DNA of 64,000 bases, taken from NCBI RefSeq assembly GCF_017833255.1, contig NZ_JAFIBU010000001.1, positions 3,962,501 through 4,026,500 of the forward strand, read 5' to 3'. Numbering within the stretch: the stretch's first letter is position 1; the number at the start of each line of letters is the position of its first letter. Positions 50,455 through 59,563 of this stretch are shown here, one piece after another. The stretch is from Paenibacillus sp. PvR098. Its GTDB lineage: Bacteria > Bacillota > Bacilli > Paenibacillales > NBRC-103111. The position numbers and the translations under genes are program-made. A model generated the notes under the pieces. The model saw only the letters and a list, made by a program, of their open reading frames with translations, did not search any database and was not told where the DNA came from.

Positions 50455-52188
50455 ATGGCCAAAATCGTCAATGAGATCCCAATGGATCGAGTTAAACGTC
50501 ATGGCGCAAAAATTGAATTGAGTTTTGTATTTTGCACCATTGTATTGGTATTGTTGGGCTTATTGATTTTATATCCCGTAGGGATGCTCGTAATTAGTAG
50601 TTTTAAGGTGAAATTGGCTGACGGCAGCGTTATTTATGGTCTGACTCATTGGGCTCAAGCATTGTCGGATAATGGAATGATGCATGCTATTCTGAATACC
50701 TTTAATCGGGTTTTCATTTCTATTCTCATTTCATTTCCGTTAGGTGTGATGATTACCTGGGTATTGACCCGTACGGATGTCCCAGGCAAAAATCTATTTG
50801 ATTTTTTCATGTGGCTCGGTTTTTTTCTTCCCACCTTACCCATTCTAATGGGTTGGATTCTTATGTTGGATCCAGAGTTTGGTATTGCTAATCAATTGTT
50901 CATGGATTGGTTTGGTTTAGAGAAGGGCCCTTTTGATATTTATTCATTTTGGGGTATTGTATTTGCGCATATTACCATTCGAATGGTCGCTGCCAAATAT
51001 ATTTTCTTAGGCCCGGCTTTTCGTAATATGGATTCTTCGATGGAGGAGGTATCAAGAATATCAGGTCGGAACAGCTTCAGCACCTTCCTGCGTATAATGC
51101 TTCCAATTATGATTCCGGCGATACTGGTGACCCTCACGATTTCGATTATTCATTCCATTGAATCCTTCGAGATTGAAGAAGTGCTTGGAACGCCGATTGG
51201 ATTTCATGTGTTTAGTACCAAGATCTATGAAATGGTCAGTGAGGATAATCCTGCTTTTGAAGTTGCAACGGTCTTGGGTATCATTATTCTCTTGGCTATG
51301 ATTCCGTTAATTTTCCTGCAGCAGTACATTAATCGAAAAAAGAGTTATGCAACCGTTTCCAGTCGATTTAAAAGAGCAGTAACCAAAATTGGTATCTTGA
51401 GATGGCCTGTATTTGCACTTATTTTGGGATATTGTCTGTTTACGATTGTGTTGCCGCTGATCTTTTTATTTATGAGCACATTTATGACGCTTTTCGGTTT
51501 TTTCAATATTGAGCAGGTATGGACGTTGAACCATTGGAAAACGGTACTTTCCGATAAAGACATCGTCACCTCCAGCTGGAATACACTGAAATTAGCCGGA
51601 GGAGCCGCATTACTAGGAATGATTTTTTATACTTTGATTGCCTATATCACCATCAAAACGAAGTATGCTGGACGTGGATCTATTGATTTTATCAGCTGGC
51701 TTCCCATTACCATACCTGGTATTATTTTAGGCCTTGCTTTTTTATGGCTGTTCCTGGGAGTCCCCGCGCTGCGTGTTTTATACGGTACGGTATTTAGCTT
51801 AATCATTGCGGTGGTGGTCACGAGTATGACTACGGGTGTTCAATTGATCAAAAGCAACATGGTTCAATTAAGTACGGAATTGGAGGAGGCTTCCTCTGTT
51901 TCCGGAGGGTCGTGGCTCTATACGTTTCGCCGTGTCATTATGCCGATTTTAACCCCGGTTATTCTATCGGTCGGAACGTTGACGTTCATATCCGCTGCAC
52001 GAAATGTAGCGAGTATTGCTATGATCACCACAGGAAACAACCAGCCCCTTGCGGTATTACAGCTCGGTTATATGTTGGATGGAAGTTACGAAGCTGCGGC
52101 TATAACAGGCGTGTTTGTAGTAGCCTTTACTGTCGGAGTGGCACTCATTGCAAGGGCTATTGGAAAGCGGATTGGAATTAATATTTAG
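50455..52188 (+). CDS. ABC permease, two fused domains, FbpB-like (copy 1)
   Basis: A 577-residue inner-membrane permease with about 12 helices made of two homologous halves. Each carries an ABC coupling loop: MEEVSRISGRNSFSTFLRIMLPIMIPAIL in the first and LEEASSVSGGSWLYTFRRVIMPILTPVIL in the second. Such fused permeases pair with iron(III)/spermidine-type ATPases. ATG 50455 is chosen for the GGAG site nine bases ahead; the frame begins eight codons earlier. The only ATPase in the cluster lies at 54966 and probably serves both permeases. Confidence 0.92.
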   Translation: MAKIVNEIPMDRVKRHGAKIELSFVFCTIVLVLLGLLILYPVGMLVISSFKVKLADGSVIYGLTHWAQALSDNGMMHAILNTFNRVFISILISFPLGVMITWVLTRTDVPGKNLFDFFMWLGFFLPTLPILMGWILMLDPEFGIANQLFMDWFGLEKGPFDIYSFWGIVFAHITIRMVAAKYIFLGPAFRNMDSSMEEVSRISGRNSFSTFLRIMLPIMIPAILVTLTISIIHSIESFEIEEVLGTPIGFHVFSTKIYEMVSEDNPAFEVATVLGIIILLAMIPLIFLQQYINRKKSYATVSSRFKRAVTKIGILRWPVFALILGYCLFTIVLPLIFLFMSTFMTLFGFFNIEQVWTLNHWKTVLSDKDIVTSSWNTLKLAGGAALLGMIFYTLIAYITIKTKYAGRGSIDFISWLPITIPGIILGLAFLWLFLGVPALRVLYGTVFSLIIAVVVTSMTTGVQLIKSNMVQLSTELEEASSVSGGSWLYTFRRVIMPILTPVILSVGTLTFISAARNVASIAMITTGNNQPLAVLQLGYMLDGSYEAAAITGVFVVAFTVGVALIARAIGKRIGINI

Positions 52189-52207
52189 AACGGAAAGGGT
52201 GAGTTGC

Positions 52208-53653
52208 ATGAGATTTAAATCTTTGCAGGACTTTCTCGAGGTGGCTGACAAGGAAGGGGAAGTGGCACACTTTAACGGTGTTCATTTGGAATCGGAAATC
52301 GGAGTATTGACAGAGCTTACGGCTGAACAAGGCGGTCCGATGCTTCATTTTGATCATTTTAAAGACTATCCCTCAGGCTATCGTATCGTATCTAATGTCA
52401 TCAATACGCCCAAACGATTTGCCATGGCCTTGGGGCTGCCGACCGATTTGCATCCCATTGAGTTGATCAAACGATGGAGACAGGAGCTTAAAGGTCTAAA
52501 GTATATTGATCCGATAAAGGTAACGACCGGACGGGTTTTGGAGAATGTCGTCTTGGAGAAGGATGTGGATTTGTCCATTTTTCCAGCCCCTAAATGGCAT
52601 GATTCGGATGGAGGAAGATATATTGGTACAGGGGATATGGTCATTATGCGTGACCCGGATACCGGTTGGGTGAATCTGGGGACCTATCGCTGCTGCATTC
52701 AAGGATCATCTTTGGTAAGTTTATGGATTATTGCTGCCAAACACGGAAGAATGATTGCACAAAAATATTGGAAGCAAGGAAAGGATTGTCCCGTTGCCAT
52801 TGTTCTTGGATCAGACCCGTTAACTTGGCTTGCTTCCTGCAGCGGTGTGCCGGCTGGGGTATCCGAATATTCCTATGCCGGCGCACTGCATGGCTCGCCG
52901 GTAGAAATCATTGAGACGCCTATTCATCGTCTGCCTGTACCTGCGGGGGCTGAAATTGTGCTTGAGGGAGTCATACCGAATCCGGAACACGAGTCGATTC
53001 ATGAAGGGCCTTTTGGTGAATGGCCGGGTTATTATTCGCATGAAGGTCAAGAATGTGTGGTAAAAATACAGTCTGTTTTACATGCTGACAATCCCATTAT
53101 TTACGGAGCGCCTCCTTTGAGGCCGACAGGTTTGGCCTATGGGGTTCCACGTTATCTTGGCGCACTATGGGATCACCTGGAGAATGGAGGGATAACCGAT
53201 ATTCAAGGTGTATGGGGCTTTTGCAACTCATTAATGATTGTCATCTCCATTAAACAACGTTATGCCGGGCATGCCAAGCAAGCCCTATTAGCGGCATCGG
53301 GCTACAGGGGACCCGCAAGTATGTACCGCTATTATGTTGTCGTTGACGAAGATATTGATCCCAGCAATTTGGATGATGTTCTGTGGGCCATGTGTACACG
53401 TGCGGAGCCCTCTACATCCATTGATGTTATTCGAGGTGCTTGGGCAACTGGCTTGGACCCGCGTTTATCGCCTATGCAGCAGCAGTCGGGCGATCTCACG
53501 AGCGGAAGGCTCCTTATTGACGCATGCAAACCTTACCATTGGATAGACCGCTTCCCGGCTTCTAATAAATTCGAGACTTCACAGCGAAGAGAGGTTGCCC
53601 AAAAATGGGAAGAGACGTTAAATCAGTTTAAATTTAATTGGTCAAAAATATAG
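52208..53653 (+). CDS. UbiD-family decarboxylase, third of five
   Basis: A 481-residue UbiD protein of the standard type. The prenyl-FMN motif is GWVNLGTYRCCIQGS, followed by IIAAKHGRMIAQKYWKQGKDCPVAIVLGSDPLTWLAS in which His179 is the likely cofactor-contacting histidine. PAGAEIVLEGVIPN holds the metal glutamate, and HEGPFGEWPGYYSHEGQECV the catalytic loop. RYAGHAKQALLAASG and VVVDEDIDPSNLDDVLWAM follow. ATG 52208 lies behind GAAAGGGTGAG; the frame is open into the permease gene but that part is not conserved. It resembles the fourth UbiD most. Substrate unknown. Confidence 0.92.
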   Translation: MRFKSLQDFLEVADKEGEVAHFNGVHLESEIGVLTELTAEQGGPMLHFDHFKDYPSGYRIVSNVINTPKRFAMALGLPTDLHPIELIKRWRQELKGLKYIDPIKVTTGRVLENVVLEKDVDLSIFPAPKWHDSDGGRYIGTGDMVIMRDPDTGWVNLGTYRCCIQGSSLVSLWIIAAKHGRMIAQKYWKQGKDCPVAIVLGSDPLTWLASCSGVPAGVSEYSYAGALHGSPVEIIETPIHRLPVPAGAEIVLEGVIPNPEHESIHEGPFGEWPGYYSHEGQECVVKIQSVLHADNPIIYGAPPLRPTGLAYGVPRYLGALWDHLENGGITDIQGVWGFCNSLMIVISIKQRYAGHAKQALLAASGYRGPASMYRYYVVVDEDIDPSNLDDVLWAMCTRAEPSTSIDVIRGAWATGLDPRLSPMQQQSGDLTSGRLLIDACKPYHWIDRFPASNKFETSQRREVAQKWEETLNQFKFNWSKI

Positions 53654-53767
53654 TTTGTTTCTTCAAAGGACCTGTTCACATAGCGTCCAATTCTCCTACA
53701 AAATCGGGACAGTAATCCTTTATATTTAGGGTCTTAGGGTCTTAGGATCAATGGAGGAGGGATTTGT

Positions 53768-54943
53768 GTGCAAAAGAAACCTTGGCTGTTCGTATTGAAA
53801 AATATCATCATGGTGATCGTATTAACCGGACTTATAGCCTGCGGACAAGGATCCATTCCGTCTGCGATGGATGAACAGGGTAAGAAGCAAGCGAGCACAG
53901 AACAAGGTGAAAAACAGGATCAGCCGCAAAAATCGACTAACGAAGACGACTGGGAACAGACGCTAGCTGCTGCTAAGAAAGAAGGAGTAGTTGTCATTTC
54001 TGCTATCGCAGATACGGTGATGCGTAATGTTTTTACAAGTTTTTCAGAAGACTATCCTGAAATCAAAGTTGAATATACAGGAAGCAACGGAGCATCGTTT
54101 TGGCCTCGAATCAATAAAGAACGTGAGGTAAATCAGTATTTGTGGGATGTGCGAATAGGTTCCCCAAGTTCAGAAGTATATATCGCCAAAAATAACGGCT
54201 TTCTGGACCCGATTCGTTCTGTCCTTAAACCTGAAATTACCAACGATGGCACTTGGATTGGAGGCTTGGACGGTATTTTTGGCGACCATGAGAAAAAATA
54301 CGTTCTCCATTGGGCAACGACCAAAATTACTGGTTTTAACGTGAATCATGATTTTATTCCAGAAGGTCAGATCAAATCAATGAAAGACTTACTTGATCCG
54401 CAGTATAAAGGGAAAATCGTCCTTTTTGATCCTCGTTCCGGAGGCGGGTCAGGCAATGAAGCGATGGCGTCTTATCTATTAAGTTACGGGGAGGACGTCA
54501 TTAAGGAACTGTTTACTAATCAAGATCTGGTGGTTAGCAGTGACAAACGTCAAATGGCGGAGTGGGTAATCCGCGGACGTTACCCAATCGCCATAGGGTT
54601 AACCGGTACCACGATGATTGAATTCACAGAGAAGGGACTCGGCAAAAACGTGAAGACCATAACAGAACCTGGATTTGCCGGTGGGGAAGCTCTTATTCTT
54701 TTTAATAAGGCCCCAAATCCCAATGCCGCCAAAGTATTCATCAACTGGCTGCTCAGTGAAAAGGTTCAAAACAAGTTTTCTGAGGCTACGCATATCAATA
54801 GCAGGCGCACAGATGTAAAACCGGTAGATAATACCAATGTTATCAATTCGGAACAGGCGAAGGATATTACGTATATGCCGTATGAGAAAAACATGCAGGC
54901 TAAACTGGATGTGGCGGAATTGGCCAAGAAATACTTGAAATAA
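53768..54943 (+). CDS. Iron(III)-type ABC substrate-binding lipoprotein, copy 3
   Basis: A 391-residue lipoprotein more divergent from the two upstream copies. GTG 53768 lies behind GGAGGAGGG; the signal peptide ends VLTGLIAC. The mature start is Gln/Lys-rich, then DWEQTLAAAKKEGVVVISAIADTVMRNVFTSFSEDYPEIKVEYTGSNGASFW. FAGGEALILFNKAPNPNAAKVFINWLLSEKVQNKF marks the family. It is directly followed by the ATPase gene, 22 bases away, and probably has its own ligand. Confidence 0.9.
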   Translation: MQKKPWLFVLKNIIMVIVLTGLIACGQGSIPSAMDEQGKKQASTEQGEKQDQPQKSTNEDDWEQTLAAAKKEGVVVISAIADTVMRNVFTSFSEDYPEIKVEYTGSNGASFWPRINKEREVNQYLWDVRIGSPSSEVYIAKNNGFLDPIRSVLKPEITNDGTWIGGLDGIFGDHEKKYVLHWATTKITGFNVNHDFIPEGQIKSMKDLLDPQYKGKIVLFDPRSGGGSGNEAMASYLLSYGEDVIKELFTNQDLVVSSDKRQMAEWVIRGRYPIAIGLTGTTMIEFTEKGLGKNVKTITEPGFAGGEALILFNKAPNPNAAKVFINWLLSEKVQNKFSEATHINSRRTDVKPVDNTNVINSEQAKDITYMPYEKNMQAKLDVAELAKKYLK

Positions 54944-54965
54944 CCCAGGTGAAGGAGGAAGAAGC

Positions 54966-56120
54966 ATGTCGCAGGCCATAGTAAAGACATCTTTCCCGAA
55001 TGATGAAGGCATTAATGAACAAACTGGGAAAAAGGATATACTCCGTTTAGATAAAATCACCAAATTTTTTGGAAATAATAAAGCTGTGAACGAGCTGAGT
55101 TTGAATATCCAAGAAGGGGAAATTTTTACCCTGCTCGGTCCAAGCGGATGCGGCAAGACCACAACCCTACGGCAAATTGCCGGACTCGAGCAGCCAGACT
55201 TGGGAACCATTTATTTTCGCGATACGGTTCTGGTTTCTCCTTCGGATAAAATCGTTGTTCCCCCTCATAAAAGGCAGATGGGGATGGTGTTTCAGTCCTA
55301 CGCTATCTGGCCACACCTGAGTGTTTTTGAAACGGTAGCGTACCCCCTTCGGGCCCGAAAGGTAAAGAACGCGGACATACGTAAGAGGGTAATGGAAACG
55401 CTGGATTTGGTGGGTCTAAGCGGTATGGAAAATCGGCCGGGACCGGCGCTAAGCGGTGGTCAGCAGCAGCGTGTAGCCGTTGCCAGGGCACTTGTTTATG
55501 AACCGGAAATTCTGTTGCTCGATGAGCCATTTAGTAATTTGGACGTCAAGCTGCGCGAGCAGATGCGTATCGAACTGAAGCTGCTTCAGAGAAGAATTGG
55601 AGTTACGGTCATTCTTGTCACCCATGACCAAATGGAAGCGCTTAGCTTCTCGGACAGGTTAGCGATTATGAACCAAGGCAAAATCGAGCAAGTAGGAACG
55701 CCGAAGGAGCTGTATGAGAAACCGGATACCATATTTGCTCGTGATTTTATTGGAAAAAACATAACGCTAGAAGTAGAAATCGAAAGCGTAGACCCAAAGG
55801 GAATACGCGTCATTTTGGGTGAAGGGAACCGGATTGCTTTATCGGCGGAAAACAATTTTGTTTCCCAACCGAGCAAAGGACAGAAAGCGGTCGTCTCTAT
55901 TCGTCCGGAAGATATTGTGGTGAGCAGCGAAGCGGAACATAATGTATTGGAAGGGGAAATTGATGCACTTCTCTTCATCGGAGACCGATTTGAGTGCCAT
56001 GTCAAGATTGGGGATGAAGCAATTCTTGTATATGCCCCGCGCAACCAAAATTTAGTAGAAGGGCAGAAAGTACGGCTTTACTTTCCTCCGGAGGTGTTAT
56101 CCGTATGGCCCAAGTCGTAA
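54966..56120 (+). CDS. ABC transporter ATP-binding protein, FbpC/PotA-like
   Basis: A 384-residue ATPase with a C-terminal TOBE-type regulatory domain. Walker A LGPSGCGKTT, Q loop MVFQSYAIWPHLSV, signature ALSGGQQQRVAVARAL, Walker B EILLLDEPFSNLDVKLREQM, switch VTHDQMEA. The tail (VVSIRPEDIVVSSEAEHNVLEGEIDALLFIGDRFECHV) is the usual OB-fold module. It is the only such ATPase in the cluster and must energise one or both fused permeases. It overlaps the following permease gene by 16 bases. Confidence 0.94.
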   Translation: MSQAIVKTSFPNDEGINEQTGKKDILRLDKITKFFGNNKAVNELSLNIQEGEIFTLLGPSGCGKTTTLRQIAGLEQPDLGTIYFRDTVLVSPSDKIVVPPHKRQMGMVFQSYAIWPHLSVFETVAYPLRARKVKNADIRKRVMETLDLVGLSGMENRPGPALSGGQQQRVAVARALVYEPEILLLDEPFSNLDVKLREQMRIELKLLQRRIGVTVILVTHDQMEALSFSDRLAIMNQGKIEQVGTPKELYEKPDTIFARDFIGKNITLEVEIESVDPKGIRVILGEGNRIALSAENNFVSQPSKGQKAVVSIRPEDIVVSSEAEHNVLEGEIDALLFIGDRFECHVKIGDEAILVYAPRNQNLVEGQKVRLYFPPEVLSVWPKS

Positions 56121-57832
56121 AAGAACAGAACCGGCGTTCCATGCAAAGATTCAAAGTAGAAGCCGGAGCTATCTTTTACACTTTGATGCTGGCGGTTTTG
56201 TTAATCGTGATCGTTTACCCGCTCGGGTTACTTCTGATCAACAGCTTTGTTGTTACACTTCCCGACGGAACGGAACAAATTGGGTTCGGCAACTGGACGC
56301 TGGCCTGGTCCCAGGCCGGCATGCTCGAATCCATTATCAATACGTTTAATATGGTTTTCGTGACAATGGTTATCGTCTTCCCGATTGGTATTTTATTTGC
56401 CTGGCTTTTGACTCGTACGGACATTCCAGGCAAGGAATATTTGGATTTTTTTATGTGGTTGGCATTTTTTCTGCCTACGTTGCCTATATTAATGGGCTGG
56501 ATTCTTTTGTTGGATCCTGACTTTGGATTAGTTAATCAATTGATCATTCGTTTGTTTGGTATTGAAAAAGGACCATTTGATATTTACTCCTTCTGGGGAG
56601 TTGTATGGGCACATATTGTCATCCGTGGTGTGGCGGCGAAATATATTTTTCTTGCCCCCGCCTTCCGCAATCTTGATTCTTCTTTAGAAGAGGCTTCACG
56701 AATCTCGGGGAGAAGCATGATGGGGACTTTATTACGGATTGTTGTGCCGGTGATGACCCCAGCCATTCTTATTACTCTTATTATCTCCTCTATTCACGCG
56801 CTGGAATCTTTTGAAATCGAGAAGGTTCTGGGACCACCCTTCGGTTTTTATGTGTTCAGCACGAAGATTTACCAGTTAATCGCGGAGGAGCGGCACCAGT
56901 TCGGTGCAGCAACGGTACTGAGTATCGTAATTTTGATAGGTATGCTGCCTCTCATTTTGTTCCAGCAGTACATCAATACCAAACGTAGTTTTGTAACCGT
57001 AACAAGCCATTTTAAGCGGAACGTCTTTCGCTTAGGGGCCATGAAGTGGCCAGCTTTTATCCTCATATTTGGATTCTGTTTCATTGTTACGGTAGTGCCG
57101 ATCATTTTTATGGTCATGGGCACATTTATGAATGCATTCGGATTTTTTAACATTGAAAAGGTTTGGACCTTAAGTCATTGGAAGCAGATTCTAAGTGACC
57201 CCATTTTGGGTAAATCACTCTGGAATACAATCAAAATGGCAGGGAGCGCAGCCTTAATCGGAATGATCTTGTATACGGTTTTGGCGTATATTTCAGTCCG
57301 GAGTAAATACGCTGGAAGAGGGGTTATCGATTTTCTAACCTGGCTGCCTGCTGCTATACCGGGCATCATTTTAGGCCTTGGCATGCTTTGGATGTTCCTG
57401 GGCACCCCTTTCTTACGCCCGCTTTACGGAACGATATTTATTTTGATTATCGCGGTCCTTATTAATTCAATGACGACAGGGGTACAACTCATCAAAACCA
57501 ACATGGTTCAGTTAGGCAGAGAATTGGAAGAGGCGTCTTCGGTGTCGGGAGGTTCCTGGTTATATACCTTTCGTAGAATTATTATGCCTATTCTCGCGCC
57601 CATCCTTCTTTCTGTTGGTATTCTTACCTTTGTCACAGCATCGAGAAATGTGGCTAATATTGCCATGATTGTTACGGGAGAGAACAGACCGATTGCGATG
57701 CTGCAGCTGGATTATATGGTGGATGGAAATTACGAGGCTGCGGCGATCACTGGCGTATTTGTCGTACTTTTGACCATCGGTGTATCCATTATTGCAAAAT
57801 GGGTCGGAAAACAGATGGGCATTCGCATTTAA
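56105..57832 (+). CDS. ABC permease, two fused domains, FbpB-like (copy 2)
   Basis: A 575-residue paralogue of the permease at 50455, with the same twofold layout and about 12 helices. Coupling loops are LEEASRISGRSMMGTLLRIVVPVMTPAIL and LEEASSVSGGSWLYTFRRIIMPILAPILL. GGAGGTG lies eight bases before ATG 56105, within the ATPase gene's end. About 60% identical to copy 1 by eye; together with three binding proteins it points to duplication and specialisation of an ancestral binding protein-ATPase-permease set. Confidence 0.93.
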   Translation: MAQVVKEQNRRSMQRFKVEAGAIFYTLMLAVLLIVIVYPLGLLLINSFVVTLPDGTEQIGFGNWTLAWSQAGMLESIINTFNMVFVTMVIVFPIGILFAWLLTRTDIPGKEYLDFFMWLAFFLPTLPILMGWILLLDPDFGLVNQLIIRLFGIEKGPFDIYSFWGVVWAHIVIRGVAAKYIFLAPAFRNLDSSLEEASRISGRSMMGTLLRIVVPVMTPAILITLIISSIHALESFEIEKVLGPPFGFYVFSTKIYQLIAEERHQFGAATVLSIVILIGMLPLILFQQYINTKRSFVTVTSHFKRNVFRLGAMKWPAFILIFGFCFIVTVVPIIFMVMGTFMNAFGFFNIEKVWTLSHWKQILSDPILGKSLWNTIKMAGSAALIGMILYTVLAYISVRSKYAGRGVIDFLTWLPAAIPGIILGLGMLWMFLGTPFLRPLYGTIFILIIAVLINSMTTGVQLIKTNMVQLGRELEEASSVSGGSWLYTFRRIIMPILAPILLSVGILTFVTASRNVANIAMIVTGENRPIAMLQLDYMVDGNYEAAAITGVFVVLLTIGVSIIAKWVGKQMGIRI

Positions 57833-57875
57833 ACTGACGATGGACAAAATCGAATACATTTTAGGAGGTTTTGTG

Positions 57876-59330
57876 GTGAGTGAGACTATTTTTAATGACC
57901 TGCGTTCGTTCATTCAAGCATGTAAAGAATTAGGTGAATATCAGGAAATTAGAGGAGCAGATTGGGATAAAGAGATTGGTGCTATTACTGAAGCGGCTGC
58001 TGAATTAATTCCCACCCCCCCGTTGCTGCTATTTGATGAAATTAAAGGATATGCCGAAGGATTTCGTATGGTCACGCTTCCATTCGGATCTCATAAAAGG
58101 GTCGCATTAAGCTTAGGGCTTCCTACAGATAAATCCAAGTTAGAATTACTTCGCCTCATGGCCCGGAAGATGAAGGAAGCCGTACCGATTCCACCCGTTG
58201 AAGTCAACCATGGCCCGGTCATGGAGAATGTTCTGATGGATGAACAGATTGATTTGTTCAAATTTCCGTCTCCTGTTCATCATGAATCTGACGGAGGACG
58301 CTACATAGGAACAGGAGATTTGGTTATCAACCGAGACCCTGAGTCAGGCTTTGTAAATATGGGAACGTATAGAATTCAGGTACATGATTCCAATTTGCTT
58401 GGTTTGTGGATGAGTCCAGGACAGCAAGGCCGACAAATATGCGAACGTTATTGGGAGCGGGGTGAAAGCTGCCCAATCGTTGCTGTTTTTGGAGGCGATC
58501 CTTATACCTTTGCTGCCGCCCATACAAAATTACCATGGGTAAAATCCGAATTTGATTTTGCAGGCGGATTACAAGGTAAACCTATAGAGGTGATTAAGGG
58601 TCCTATTACCGGCCTGCCCATACCAGCTCATGCGGAAATTGCGATAGAGGGTGAGGTTCCCCCTCCCTCAGAGCAAGCACATGAAGAAGGACCGTTTGGA
58701 GAGTGGACCGGATATTACTCAGGAGGAACACGCGGTACGGGAAAATTACAGCCTGTGATTCGAGTTAAAGCGATATATCATAGAAACGATCCGATTATTC
58801 ATAATTCCAGCCCGATGTGGTCCGGCGCTCCTTTTGAAGGCTTGGAAGTTCGAGCGGGCTTGTTGTGGGATCAGTTGGAAGCAGCCGGAATTCAGGATAT
58901 TGCCGGAGTCTATTGTCATACAGCATATATGGTAGTTGTCTCGATACGCCAACGCTTCGCCGGTCATGCAAAGCAAGCAGGACTTGCCGCTGTCAGTTGT
59001 GCGGCAACGGCACGAAACGGTCGATATGTTGTGGTGGTGGATGAAGACATTGACCCTACGGATATGAAAGAAGTGCTTTGGGCTATGGAAACGAGAGTCG
59101 ATCCGATCAATGATATTCAATTAATTGATGATTGCTGGAGCACACCTTTGGATCCGCGTATGTCTCCTGAAAAACGAGAGTCGGCGAATTATACGAACAG
59201 CAGGGCCATTTTTTACGCCGTCAAACCGTTTGGATGGAAAGATAAATTCCCTCAAGTCAGCCGTACATCGAGGGAATTGAGAAATGAAATCGTTGAGAAA
59301 TACAAATTCATACTGGATTTTCCAAAATGA
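57876..59330 (+). CDS. UbiD-family decarboxylase, fourth of five
   Basis: A 484-residue UbiD protein. The start is set at GTG 57876, seven bases behind AGGAGG; the open frame extends upstream into the permease gene. Motifs: GFVNMGTYRIQVHDS, AHAEIAIEGEVPPP with the metal glutamate, EEGPFGEWTGYYSGG with the catalytic loop, and VVDEDIDPTDMKEVLWAMETR. At the position of His179 of the third paralogue it has Gln184 (SPGQQGRQICERYW), a change that could alter metal or cofactor handling if the alignment holds. It is followed by a zinc-ribbon small subunit gene 17 bases away. Confidence 0.92.
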   Translation: MSETIFNDLRSFIQACKELGEYQEIRGADWDKEIGAITEAAAELIPTPPLLLFDEIKGYAEGFRMVTLPFGSHKRVALSLGLPTDKSKLELLRLMARKMKEAVPIPPVEVNHGPVMENVLMDEQIDLFKFPSPVHHESDGGRYIGTGDLVINRDPESGFVNMGTYRIQVHDSNLLGLWMSPGQQGRQICERYWERGESCPIVAVFGGDPYTFAAAHTKLPWVKSEFDFAGGLQGKPIEVIKGPITGLPIPAHAEIAIEGEVPPPSEQAHEEGPFGEWTGYYSGGTRGTGKLQPVIRVKAIYHRNDPIIHNSSPMWSGAPFEGLEVRAGLLWDQLEAAGIQDIAGVYCHTAYMVVVSIRQRFAGHAKQAGLAAVSCAATARNGRYVVVVDEDIDPTDMKEVLWAMETRVDPINDIQLIDDCWSTPLDPRMSPEKRESANYTNSRAIFYAVKPFGWKDKFPQVSRTSRELRNEIVEKYKFILDFPK

Positions 59331-59347
59331 TAACAGGAGGGTAATCC

Positions 59348-59500
59348 ATGGCTGAGAAATTAAGAGAAATATGGTTTAAATGCACGGAGTGCGAAAAAGA
59401 GTCGTATTGTGGCGGGGAATTTGGCGATGATCCCGAATCCAACGTCATGTGCCCGTTTTGCCGCCATGAAATGAAATTGGATGAGGTTCGAATAAAGTAA
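59348..59500 (+). CDS. Zinc-ribbon small subunit, VdcD/BsdD-like (copy 2)
   Basis: A 50-residue protein nearly identical to that at 46045, differing at one residue (DPESN for DPESD) before the last eight or so. The zinc-ribbon cysteines CTEC, C and CPFC are all kept. AGGAGGG lies just ahead of ATG 59348, and even the upstream untranslated bases match copy 1. Both copies directly follow a UbiD gene (first and fourth), supporting a subunit or maturation role for this small protein. Confidence 0.75.
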   Translation: MAEKLREIWFKCTECEKESYCGGEFGDDPESNVMCPFCRHEMKLDEVRIK

Positions 59501-59563
59501 TTCATGAAAAATCATTTAGGTAAGGGTAAGGGAGAGAGAAAATTATAATGGGTGGGATGCAAA

